Of a DNA stretch of 64,000 nucleotides, positions 38,274-50,072 are shown piece after piece. The stretch is from Galbula dea (taxonomy: Eukaryota > Chordata > Aves > Piciformes > Galbulidae): assembly GCA_013399015.1 (NCBI GenBank), contig VWZX01005763.1, positions 1,488,001 to 1,552,000 of the forward strand, given 5' to 3'. The notes under the pieces are model-generated. The model did no database searches, was not told the origin of the DNA, and was given only the letters and a program-made list of their open reading frames with translations. The translations under genes were made by a program, and so were the position numbers. Numbering within the stretch: the first letter of the stretch is position 1; every line of letters begins with the position of its first letter.

Positions 38274-41200
38274 ATTATTAAGCACTTCCAGGAATAGAAT
38301 TTGTACTTAGGTTTATTCAGGATTCAATGTACAGAATATTTGGACTTCACCAGGTTAGTTTTCTGATACCTTGTACTTATTGTGTGATAACCTGAGATGA
38401 GTGATTGTAAGAAGCACTGTTTTCTGCTATGGCCTGTACCCTGAAAAAGCTCCATAGTTCTGAAGAGAATTTGTCATATGAAAATTGTAAAGCATAAAGT
38501 AGACAAGACCATTCACACTATGGTTCAGCCTGGCTTGCTGCATGTCAGTAAGTGATCAGCTCACTGCCAACCTCCTGCTCCAAGATTTCTGCGGGCATAT
38601 TAATTGTTTTGGTGATTGAGAGCCTGATGTGAACCAAGTCATTACCTTTTCTGGAAGCTATTTCTCTTTATATAAGCAGACATTGCCACTAGATAGATAA
38701 AAGTAAGCCTTAGGAAGCCAAGAATGTAACAGATCTGGAAGCTTGATTTACAGGCACATTCACGTGAACTGAAGTAGCAAGGCAAAACATATGTCCACCA
38801 AGGACTCCACAAAGCAAAAGGCTGCTTCATGGCTGGTTGAGACAGGAAGGTTATAATCACAGACCAAATGGGACCCCTGAAGCTGCTGTGAATGTGAAGA
38901 ACTGCCATGTGTATTAAGGCCTTTCAAGAAAGAAAATTGGGAAGAGAAACAAACACCTCATCACTACAGTTTCATATCTTCTGTTTTATTTTAAGGCTTA
39001 CTAGTGAGGGCTTTCATGTGTCTGGGGAACTTCATTTTGTTTAAATTTCCAGTCTTAATGTTTGCTTAATAGATACTATTTGTAAACTTACAGTGTTGAC
39101 ATATCCAATATCTATTTGTATTTGTTTCTCCAGCATTTTTTCTCCCTCCTGTGTTTATTTCTGCATTGACACATCAAGGGAGGGCCTGCTTCTGGCACAC
39201 ACTCTTGCCAAAACAAATCATTTTATGTACAATTTCCTTTCATCAGAATTTCAACATCTTTACAATTTAGTATATGCATATAAGTGCATAACAGGCTTAA
39301 AAAAAACTGATGAGAGGAAGAACAAGACACATGTTGAGGCAAGAAAGATTAAAGGAAAACAGTTATCTGAATTAAAGCCCTCTTAGCAGCACAGTCAAAG
39401 TATTACACCCTAAGTCTTGCTTTGTCCTTAGACAAGTTCAACCCTTAATGAAATCATGTTTACAAATAATTTGGGATCAATCCTCTTCTCCTGGAAAGAA
39501 CCAACAAGCAGTTTAAAGCAGAACATTTTCTTGCTGGGGGAGGGAGATAGTGGTGGTAGGTGTGGTTAAACATTAAAGTTAGTAGAAGAGCAAAACTAAA
39601 GCAATTAGCTCTTAGCTGTTTAAAGTTTGCCTATGAACTGGAAAGTAAAATATATGGCTGTTCAAGTAAATGTACTTTGATGTATTAGATAACATTGATA
39701 CAAGTAAAAATCCTCCACAGAGCCCAACTGAATGTGTATATTAAGTTCCATACTTATTTTACAGCTACAGATTTGCAGATGTTAACTAGAATAAACAACA
39801 AAATGAGCTTAGCACTTCACACTCCAAACTGAGATCTCATGTAGTCTCCATTGTCCAATGGAATTGGTATTTGGCAAAAACATTGGTGTTAAAGGGTAGC
39901 TGTCAAAAACATTTTCTTGCAGATCCTGATCTGAGGTAGTCCATGCTTCATTGTCAGCAAGTTCTGCACAGGAAAAGTGACAGGCTTTACATCACCTACA
40001 TTACTCAGGAAGATGCATTTCTCAAGTAGCAATGCAATGTCGAGTATGTTAATACTCATTATGAACTCAGTGTGGCCACAGAAGTTTAACATACATCCAA
40101 GCAGTGAAGAACTGCCCTCAAACAATACTTGCCCACACATTCTGTTATTCCAAAGGCACTCACTGTGAACTACTAGCCAGTGCATATCAAATAGCCATGG
40201 AAATGTAGGAATTTTTTATGTGACAAAGTTTGTATGCATTTAAGGAGAAGTCACAGAACATCATTTACATTAGAGCATTAGCATTTCCTAGTTGTACACA
40301 TAGTATGCCTTTTGTTGCAGTGTGACAAATTTTCCAGGCACAGTAGCACAAAGGAAGGAGATCAGGGAAGCAAGATGACAAACTGATATGTAGGCTGCTT
40401 AAAAACAACCAAAAGGCTTGTTTTTCCTTTGGCAAGTGACAAATTTGTGGATTATAATTTACAGAAGAGTTAGTGGTAACTAACTGTAGGTGGTTGTGAG
40501 ATCTCTTTTCCCTACTCATATTTATATTAGAACTTGTTATGTACAACTTGACCACTGTAGAAGTTGGTTTCATGTTGTTATTGTTACTGAACTTTAATTA
40601 AAAAAAAACAAAACCAAAAACACCCCAACCAATACAAACCTAGTGTCAGGTCAATGAGAACTTGAAAGCAAAGACATATTAATGTAAAGTGATAGAAGTC
40701 AATGACAAAAGTACCAAATGTTGGGGTGAATGGGGTTGACTCACCCCCAAGACTAAAAAACCCAAGCACAACATAAAAAATTTACTCTCTGCTCCTTCAG
40801 AGGAAAGTTTGCCCTGATCATTCAAGTGTGTACAGGACTATTTTCTTGGATATCACCAAATGGTATTGATAGTAACTCACCCTCATCTTTCATAAAACCT
40901 AAACTGATGACTATTAATTTACCAAGTTCGACTAAACGTCTTTAAGTATTGAGTACATTTCAGTTAATCCTCAATTGTTATTTATAAAGAAGCTCTACCT
41001 TCAGAAGCTACAGTGCTTCCAAAGAGTTCTTGGTGACTTTCCAGTTTTAGACCAAAATAACATTGAATGATGTCCATACCAGTGTGCCAGGATAAGGGGA
41101 AAACTCAGATTGTTAAAACCGGCAAGATGTAAGGCAAGAGGCTAAAAGCACTCCTCCTCACCACCCATGACTGATCTTTCTCCTTTAAACAAGAAGTCTA

Positions 41201-44200
41201 TCTCTTTAAGACAAGGGATGAAGATGGTACATCAGGCTACATTTAACAAAATATCAGGATAAAAGAATTTCATTTAGGAATATGACATTTAGAAAAATAG
41301 CTTAGTTTCAGATCAAAGAAACCCTGCTAATTGTAACAAAGCAGTTTAGTTTGAATCATTTGGCAGGTACAGAAGATTCAGCACACAAAGCCATTGCCTC
41401 ACCCTGCTTCTCCTCAGTGCTGAGAGCACAGTGTAGACATACTGCAAGAAGGGTGTAAGCTTTTGAAATGAGTCATCAGTATTTAAACCACAAAACTCTT
41501 TATATATATGTATATATACACCCAATGCAGGAGAACTTGGCAGAATTAGGGAAAAACCTTTGAAATATCAGAGCAAGGTTAGAAACTGCTCAATACAGCT
41601 GAAGAAAGGTTATGTAAAACAAACATTGTGAAGCAACTAGCCACAAAACTGAGTTTAAATGAGATTCACTGCTTTTTCTTTATGCAGAGAGTAATCTTCC
41701 TGAGACTGTAGTTGACCAACAGCTCATAGAGAGACATTTAATAAACCCTTCCATTCCACATCTGGCCTCACAAACAGCCTTAGAAGAAAATGGTCAGAGA
41801 ATGGTCTAGTCAAAATCTTTTCATAATTTTAAACCAAAGTTAATCTGTGGATAGTTTATATCCATGTAATGAATTTATACATCTCTACCCTCTTTCCCCT
41901 CAAATACTTGTAGGCAGCAGCTTTAACCCTCACTTATTAAGCTTCAGATTATTTGGCTTAAAAAACCAAATCGAGCTTTTGTGACAATAGGTTAACTTGC
42001 CTGCAAGACACAGCTAGGGAGAACAAGGGGAAAGGTGATGTGAAGCTGAAGAGAATTTGAATGGAAACAAGACATTCATTTAACCAACAAGTTTTAGCAT
42101 TTCTATTAGTTTGCAAGCAAAGAGTTAGCTCCTCTCCACCACCGGTTTTCTCAATACAAATAAAGCAGGGATAACTGGTGGACTATAGAGGGAACACAAA
42201 ACATGTTCAGTTGAAAGAAATAGAACATTCACAGTGCCATTACATCTTTGAAAAAGAATAATGTTAGCATGACTTGTTTAGAGTTCTACCAGCATTGGTG
42301 GTTCTCTCAGTAGTCCTAACACAAGGACAAAATTTTCCTTTTGATCTGCAAGGAAATTTAAGAAGTGTATAAGAAGCATTAATCATAATGATGCCATATA
42401 TTATATCAAAAATATCTGTTTGATAATATCCAGTGGAAATAAAAAGGTGTTGTCATTTTCTTTCACTCATTGCTGAATAATCTGCTGTTTCTTACACTGT
42501 GTCCTTATACAGCTTTCAAATTACTGACTCTTAAAACATGACAAGATTGTAGCTGAATGTCTTAACAGTAAACCTTAACAATTTCAGCTTATATTAACCT
42601 CTTTCTTGTGGAATTCATCCAGCCATGATGACACTGAACTGCATTTGTTATGAAAACTATATGTAGTAGCAGAGAGCCCTAACCTTTACAAGACTGGCAG
42701 TTTAGATACTAGCAAGATTTTAAACTTGCTCTACAATTATTAAACAGATTAAAAGAGGTTAGGGTTCCTTCATAGGCTTTAATATTTGCAAAAGAACTGC
42801 AGATTACCTACTGCACAGCCTGAAACAGGGGAACTGGGGATAAAAGCCTCAGAAGGACTTTTTTTATTCTTCAAATGTTGCTGAACAACCTCTGAAGTTC
42901 TGGTGATGATAGTAAGACTTTCCACAATTAAAACACATCTATAATGCACAGAATTATTTCCTCACCCATTTGTCTATTTGTAAATGTTATCTCTATGCAC
43001 AAATCCACTCCCAAAACATGGAATACAAACCAAAGAGCTTGCTGGGAACAAATGCAATTAGAAGATGCTGATTTGTTGGTGGTGTTTAAAGCAATTACAC
43101 TGTGGTATGTGCAGTGTTTTTGACACTGTTTGTTGGGTGTGTCCAGTTTGGAACAGAAACTGAAGAATTGATGATAAATTCTTAGTACAGCTCTAGAGTG
43201 AAGTTAAGATGTTAATACAATTCATACTGTTCTTTTACATGATCTTGTTATTTTTATCCTCATTTTTATTCCCCACTCTACTATCTCTAGGCTACCTCTC
43301 CAGGCTCTATAGTGTTCCTTATAATCTCTGTTTACATCACTGTCCTGCCCATAAGTATAGTATTAATTTGGCATATGGTCAAGGCTTCAGTTTCATGAAA
43401 CCTAACAAATAGTACCTACCAGCTCTGATGAAAGAATCTTTCCACAGACACACAAAAGGCAAATAGCTTTGGACCCCCCACTAACAGTAAAGAAAACTTG
43501 AAGGAAGGCAAATTCAGAAGTTGGCAGACCTAATTACATTTTCATAAGATGGATAAGATCTTAAAAATTCATAAGCATTGGAACACTTCTGTATTATGTG
43601 TTTGAGACCCCAGCCACACTTGCTATGATTAAAGAGTCTGTGAAAGAAAACAAAACAACAAGAAAAAAAAAAAAAAGGAGAGAAAAATTCACTCAGGTAC
43701 CTAGAGGATCAAGAGACATCTGCCAGTCAGTGCATTTCTGGCATCAAAAAAAAAATTTTGATTAAGCAAGATAAAGCTTCAAAAGCTGAAGTATTGCTAT
43801 CTACCAGTCCTTGCCTTCAAACAAAAAGTTCAGATGCAAGTGGGACCCTGTTGTCTCCATATTAGCTTTCACCTACTACACAAGAATTGTTCCAGACCCA
43901 TGGAATTTAATCACATTAAAAAAACAATCAGGAAGCAATGATGGGCTCTGAAAAAAAGAAAAGCAGAACTTGCTAGAAATGCTAAACATCTCCTTTCAAC
44001 AATTACAAGTGTCCTAATGATTTGAGGAACTGGCAAATAAAGCTGGTTAAATGTAACAGCAGCATGATACTTGAATTGTCATTTACTGTGCCATTTTCCC
44101 TAAATTTCACTTCAGTGAAGAGAAAATTAACATAGAAACACAGAGTGCAGGGCAAGCACAGGTATATTTGGTGGTGCAACACCACAAATTTAAACAATGT

Positions 44201-46117
44201 GAATGCAACACAATTTTTCCTTTAATATACAGCTACTTATTTGATATCTCATACAAATACACCATGTCACAATGATAAGCAAGACAGGTTCTAGTGACAT
44301 TGCCTTCAGTTTCCTACTCTAACCCTTTCTCCATGATCACACATGCTTGTAAATGAGTGACCTACAGAAACAGCTAGCAAGAACATTCCTATTCTGTTCT
44401 GGATGTAGTAAACTGCTTGATGAGTTATTACTCCTTAGTTTTGCAATGCCAGCTTTTCAGTCACTTAGCAGCATACTATTGAGTATCTCTTTCAGAACCT
44501 GGAAGAGGTAATTTTTGCTGGAAGACAGCATTATGACATCAGTGCTGGAAAACAAAGCTTTAATTGTTTAAGTTACTGGCAGAATTTCATAGAAGACAAG
44601 GTAGAAGATAAGGTTTCAGCAGAATTTTCCATTCAGGCACATATCCATATCTTTACCTGTTTTTGTCTTAGAAACTGCAGTTTGTCTGTGATTCATCTTC
44701 CAGTTCTTACACTTTGGATAGCTTGAAAAAATTCACCCCATTAAGGACTCAAATAATTGAAAGCTTCTAGGCAAAAAGGGTTCAACCCTTTAAGATCTAC
44801 ACCAGATGTGTTTCAGACCCAACAAAGGATACTGGAAATAATGCAGTGAATTATCAAGAGTAGACAGCTAGTGCTCTTGGGTAAAAATCAGGATTATTGT
44901 ACCCTTACATGTTTAATGATTCTAGAATGAAGATTCACATGAACTGGTACATCTACACAGCACAAGCAGAGCTGTGCAGAAGTAATAGCTTGAGGCATCA
45001 TTGTGCACCATTTGGCTAGCCTTTGTATCACGACTAGGGCCAGCCTGGGTAACAGTCTTCCCAGTTAGCTGTATTTGCCCCAGTACAGGAAACTAGGCTG
45101 GACTGGACTAGTACAGAAACCACTACAGAAAGCAGAGTCAATGGAACAGCTTTGGGACATTTAGTATGAGCTTTAAAACAGTTTTATCCTACTTTCAGTA
45201 GATGCACAAATTAAATTACTTGATCAAGGCCTCACAATAAGTGTATGAATTAAGACTATTCAGAATTAAATGCATATCCTTAAGTATTCAGGTGTGTTTC
45301 CTCTAACACCACAGCAACTCATTCTGTTACATGAACAGATATAGGCAATGAAGTTCAAACTATAGGCAGCAGCTCCAGTGGATCTTAAGATTGATTTGTT
45401 GAGATTACTAACTTCAGAGGACTTGCATACATGGTATGACATGCATTCATTTATAACCTAAATTGATAACCCTCATTACGTGCCATAGTAAACTTTTAAC
45501 ACTCTCCATTCATAGTACTATGATGTGGTGCATCAAGTACCTAGTAAGAAAAAACCTGAACTGGGGAAGGCTGAGAGGTCTACTACAAAATGAACAAGAA
45601 AGAGACAACCAAGAAGTGGTTTGTAGAGTAGGCAGCTACATAAAATCAAGCTTGCATTACTTACAACCACAGAAGTTCCATGAAAACTGATGCCCTCCTA
45701 GCTGAATCTGTCATTAACAAAACCTTGAGAAACTCCCATGTTCTATCAGTTATGAACAAACAGCCCTTTCTGGTTTTTGTTTCTTTATCTTGGTCACAAA
45801 TATTAAGGCAGAACATGAACCCAGGGTAAGCAGAGTTGATCATTAAGTTTAAAGACACTAAAGACACTATAGCTAGTCCTGGTGTTGGCACCTGGAAGGC
45901 TCTGTTGTGCAAAGAAGTCTTCCCTTCTGAAAAAGAGAGGAAAAGGTAGTGGAATGCAATGCAATCCATTCCCTCGATTCCAAAGAGAAGATGGGAAGGC
46001 CAAGGAAACTTTAAGGAAGTACAAATGGACTAAAAGCAGCAGAGGAAGAGGCTGTTTAGACTTAGAGATTATTTCTTTGAGGAGTTTGGGACTATCTCAG
46101 ACTTGTGAAGGGGAGGG
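38274..46117. other. Intergenic DNA, no supported gene
   Basis: AT-rich sequence with only short frames. It includes a TA-rich tract at about 41501-41518 and a run of 14 A at 43663-43676. No transposon or RNA gene is evident. Composition becomes purine-rich just before the minisatellite begins near 46118. Confidence 0.6.
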
Positions 46118-48498
46118 AGCCAGCTCCAGCAGTAGCCAGCCAGGCAGCCACACCCAAAGGTCGCTCACTTGGCAGCCAGCAACAAATGTAGGCAGCTAGG
46201 CAGTCAGGCAGCCAGCCTCAAAGGTAGGCAGCCAGGTAGTCAGTCCTAAGAGGTAGGCAGCCAGGCAGCCCACCTCAAAGGCAGCCAACCTGGTAGACAG
46301 GTAGCCAGCCCCAAAGGTAGCTGGCAAGGTAGCCAGCCCAAGAAGTATCCAGCTAGCCAGCCAGGCCACCAGGCAGATAGCCCCAAAGGTAGCCAGCTAG
46401 GCAGCCACTCAGCCCCAAATGTAGCAAGCCTGGTAGCCAGATCCAAACACAGTGAGCTAGGTAGCCATCCTCAGAGTTAATCAGTCAGGCACTTAGGTAG
46501 CCAGCTGCAAAGATGGTCATCCAGGCAGCAAGCCCCAATAGCAGCCAGCCAGGCAGCCAGACTCAAAGGTAGTCAAACTGGCAGCAAGCCAGATAAGCAG
46601 CCAGATCCAAAGTTAGCCATGCAGAAAAGCAGCCCCAAAGGTAGCCACCCAGTTACCCAGGCACCCAGCCTGAAAAGTAGCTAGCTAAGCAGACAGGTAG
46701 CCAGCTCCAGGGGCAGCCAGATACCTAGCCAGGTACCTATCTAGTCACTCAAGTAGCCAGCTCCAAAACTAGCTATCTAGGAAGCCAACAAGTCAGGCAC
46801 AAAGGTATGCAACCAGGCAGACAAAGATACAGACCAAACGTTAGGCAACTAGACAGTCAGGCAGCCAGCCAGGCACCTGCAAAGGCAGTTAGGTAGTCAG
46901 GCAGAGCCAAAGGCTGGTAGCCAGCCAGGCAGCCTCAAGGGCAGGTAGCCAGACAGGCAGCCCCAAAGGCAGCAACCCAGCCAGTAAGATCCAAAGGCAG
47001 GTGGCTGGCCAGGAAGACCCAAAAGCAGGTAGCCAGATGGGCAGACATGAAGCCCCAAAGGTAGCCAGCCACACTGGCAACCCCAAAGGCAGATATGCAG
47101 CTAGATAAACAGGCAGACCCAAAAGAAGGTAGCCAGGCAAACATCCTTAAATGCAAGTAGACAGGAAGGCATCCTAGAACGCAGGTAGCCATGCAGGCAG
47201 CCCCAAAGGCAAGTAGCCAGCCAGCCAGCCCCAAAAGGCAGGTAGCCAGACAGGTAGCCCCAAAAGGCAGGGAGCCAGCCAAAAACACAGGTACAGCCCC
47301 AAACACAGATACACAGCTAGACAAACAGGCAGACCCAAAGGCATGTAGTAAGCCAGGTAGTTCAAAAAGCATGTAACCAGACCAGCAGCCCCAAAGGTAG
47401 GTAGAATGCAAGCCAGACAGGCATCTCAGGAGGCTCATACCCAGACAGGCAGGCCCAAAGGCAGCAACCCAGCCAGTAAGCTCCAAAGGCAAGTAGCTAG
47501 CCAACTAGTCCCAAAGGCAGCTAGCCACGCAGGCAGACCCAAAGGCAGGCAGCTAACTATGCAGGTGCTAGTCAGGTAGCCAGAGAGGCAGCCCAAAGTG
47601 TGGGTAGCCAGGCAGGCAGCACCAAGGACAGGTAGCCAGCCAGGTAGCCCAAAGAGAAGGTAGCTAGCCAAGCAGCCCCTAGAGTCCTGTAGGCAGGCAG
47701 GCAGCAGCAAAGGCAGGTATCTAGCCGAAGTGGCAGACCCAAAAGGCAGGTAGCTAGACATGCAGCCCCAAAGAAAGGTAGTCAACCAGCCCCAAAGGTA
47801 CTCAGCCAGGCAGTCCCAAGGACAGGTAGCCAGGCAGGTTGCTAGTCAGGAAGCTCCTAGAGTCAGGTAGCCAGCTAGGCAGCACCAAAGGTACATACAG
47901 AGCTAGACAAACAGGCAGCACCAAAGGCACATAGCCAGCCAGGTAGCCCAAAAGGCAGGTGGCCAGCCCAGCAGCCCCAAAGTTAAGTAGACTACAAGCC
48001 AGACAGACATTTCAAGAGGCTCGTACCTAGCCTGGCAGCCCTAAAGGCAGGTAGCCAGACTGGCAGACATGCAGCCCCAAAGGTAGCCAGCCATGTAGGC
48101 AGCCCCAAAGGCAGATGCACAAGGAGACAAACAGGCAGCCTCAAAAGCAGGTAGCTAGCCAGGCAAGCAGCCAGAAGGCACAGATAGAAAGCCAGGTAGC
48201 CCCAGAGTCATGTAGCCATACAGCCAGGCAGCCCCAGAGGTAGCCAGCCAGGCAGCCCGAGTCATGTAGCCAGGCAGTCAGGCAGCCCCAAAGGTAGCCA
48301 GGTAGGCAGGCTGCCCCACAGGCAGGTAGCAAGGCAGGCAGCCCCAAATGGACATAAACAGCCACAAAGCCCCAAAGGAAGGTAGACAGAAGACAGCCCC
48401 AAATGCAGGTAAAATATGCAGCCAGGAAGGCAGCTCCAAAGGTAGGTAAGCAACCCATCGGTCCCAAAGACAGGTAGCCAGGCAAGCAGCCTCAAAGA
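46118..48498. repeat. Minisatellite block 1, degenerate 28-bp unit
   Basis: A tandem array of about 2.4 kb, on the order of eighty units. The typical unit on the plus strand is GTAGCCAGNCAGGC followed by AGCCCCAAAGGCAG. Unit length is most often 28-29 bases, with longer variants of about 36. The plus strand is rich in A, C and G and poor in T. Units are strongly diverged from one another. The left third uses mainly GGTAG endings, whereas the centre uses GGCAGGTAG. Higher-order copies exist: the segment at about 47290-47460 recurs 586 bases downstream, the segment at about 46935-47010 recurs 492 bases downstream, and that at 47041-47120 recurs 1022 bases downstream. There are no unique spacers, so it is not CRISPR-like. 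The open minus-strand frames are explained by the absence of stops in the unit. Confidence 0.93.
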
Positions 48499-48740
48499 AG
48501 GTGGGAGGCTGGTGAGAGGGGAAAGTCCCTGGTCCCTTCAAAGAACTGAGCACCCTGGACTCCTTGAGAAAACACAGCACACAGCCCCAGAACACCATCC
48601 CTGGGAGGCCAAAGGGGTTGAAAGGGTTGGGAGGCTCAAAAGGTGGGCATAGGCTCAAAAAGGGTTGGACGGTGCGAGCTCCAGTTTGCATGGGCTTGAT
48701 TATGGTCACTGATGTTACTGAAGCTATACTGGGTTTCTTG
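48499..48740. other. Non-repetitive spacer inside the minisatellite complex
   Basis: About 240 bases that do not follow the 28-bp pattern. Part of it (48596-48668) is purine-rich with several GGG runs (GGGAGGCC, AAAGGGTTGGGAGG, AAAGGTGGG, AAAGGGTTGG). It separates block 1 from the 29-bp array and may be the sequence into which the arrays grew. No gene is recognised. Confidence 0.6.
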
Positions 48741-48930
48741 CTACTGCTTTGGCTTGGTATTGCTCCCTAGTCGTGCTTGGGCTGTGCTTGACTACCTGCT
48801 AATGCTTGGGCTAGGCTTGGCTTCCTGCTAGTGCTTGGGCTTGGCTGAGATGCATGCTAGTGCTTAGGTTCGGCTTGGGCTGGGCTGGGTTCTCTGATGG
48901 TGCTTGGGTTCAGCTGCATGCCAATCCTTG
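48741..48930 (+). repeat. Second minisatellite, 29-bp unit of opposite strand composition
   Basis: Three adjacent units of exactly 29 bases begin at 48773, 48802 and 48831. Each starts with (G/A)TGCTTGGGCT and ends with TGCTA. Less regular units lie on both sides: one before 48773, a longer one from 48860, and a last one from about 48899 (GTGCTTGGGTT). The plus strand here is G/T-rich, the reverse of the surrounding C/A-rich array, and the unit sequence is not simply the complement of the 28-bp unit. Confidence 0.85.
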
Positions 48931-48934
48931 GGGA

Positions 48935-49412
48935 GGGCCTGCTAGTCCCAAAGGTAGTCTGCTAGGGAGTCAGGCAGCCAGCCCCAAGGGTAGGCAGCCA
49001 GGCAGCCAGCCCCAAAGGTGGCCACTTAGGCAGCCAGTCCCAAGGTAGTCACCTAGGCAGTCAGCCCCAAAGTTAGGCTGCCACACATTCAGGCAGCCAT
49101 ACACCCAGGCAGCTAGCCCCAAAGGTAGATGACAAGGCAGACACCCTAAAGGTAGCTAGCTAGGCAGCCATTCAGCCAGCCCCAAAGGGAGCCAGCATGG
49201 CAGCCAACCCCAAATTTAGCTAGATAGTCATCCAGGCACCCAGTCCCAAATGGAGCCAGCATGGCAGCCAGCCCCAGATGTAGCCAGCCAGGCCAAAAGG
49301 CAGCCAGGTAGGCAGCCAGCCATAAAAGTAGGCAGACTCAATGTTAGCTAGCAAGGCATCCAGGCAGCCAGCCCCAAAAGGACCCAGCCAAGTAGCAAGC
49401 CCCAAGCTTACC
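48935..49412. repeat. Minisatellite block 2, same family as block 1
   Basis: The array resumes after the 29-bp repeats with units of the AGCCCCAAAGGTAG and CCAGGCAGCC type, in the same orientation as block 1. Unit lengths vary (28 bases in the clearest neighbours, with longer compound units of about 52). It ends near CAAGCCCCAAGC, before ordinary AT-rich sequence. Units here resemble the left end of block 1 (GGTAG ending) more than its centre. Confidence 0.88.
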
Positions 49413-49917
49413 CAGCCCTTAATAAAAATTAGAAGTTTGATTTCTCACATTTAGTCCTTACTTTAAGCCAGCTATAGTACTGAAATCAGGACTGGATATG
49501 GCTGTTGGTATAAACTGATCCCCAATACTTCAGTACTTGTATATTCATAGACATCATGTAGGTCTCCAGCAAAATTTCAAACCAGACAGCTTTCGGATGT
49601 GCATACAGCTGCACTTCCCTTTGTAACTGCAGCTACCCACTAACCTTCTGGTAACACAGCTTTGCTTGGGGAAATAAAGGTAATAGCAAGCTACTAAATA
49701 CATTAATAAGAACTAGGTTTGTCAATATAGGCTTTATACTTCATGTGAGCACAGTATTTCCCAGTTTCATATTGAAGTTACACTAGACCTCTACATGCAT
49801 TCTGATCATTCCTGGTCATATCCCAAATACCTACAGACTAAGCACATCTTGATTATTTCAGCTAGCTGGCTGTTGAGACCTCTGTCAAACCAACAGAAGT
49901 TTCTGTATTTAAAAAAA

Positions 49918-50072
49918 AAGCTGTAACAAATTAAGGATGATTATTTAAATACAAATTCTCCTCTATTTCATTCTCCACTCTAAATGAATTGCTAAAAGCT
50001 GTAACAAATTAAGGATGATAATTTAAATACAAATTCCCTCTATTTCATTCTCCACTGTAAATGAATTGCTAA
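49918..50072 (+). repeat. Two-copy tandem duplication, 78-bp unit
   Basis: The segment starting AAGCTGTAACAAATTAAGG at 49918 is repeated from 49996 to 50072. The two copies differ at only a few positions: TGATTATTT against TGATAATTT, one lost base in the TTCTCCTC run, and CCACTC against CCACTG. A near-identical tandem pair like this is a recent duplication and is likely to vary in copy number between individuals. Confidence 0.95.

Noticed and set aside
46935..47504. Minus-strand open frame of 189 codons with Leu/Gly/Cys-rich repeats
   Set aside because: It lies entirely within the minisatellite, and the repeat unit lacks stops in every minus-strand frame, so long frames are expected. No start context, splice structure or family match supports a gene.
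46118..49412. CRISPR-like repeat array
   Set aside because: The units are contiguous and diverged, with no constant repeat alternating with unique spacers, and the genome is a vertebrate's.
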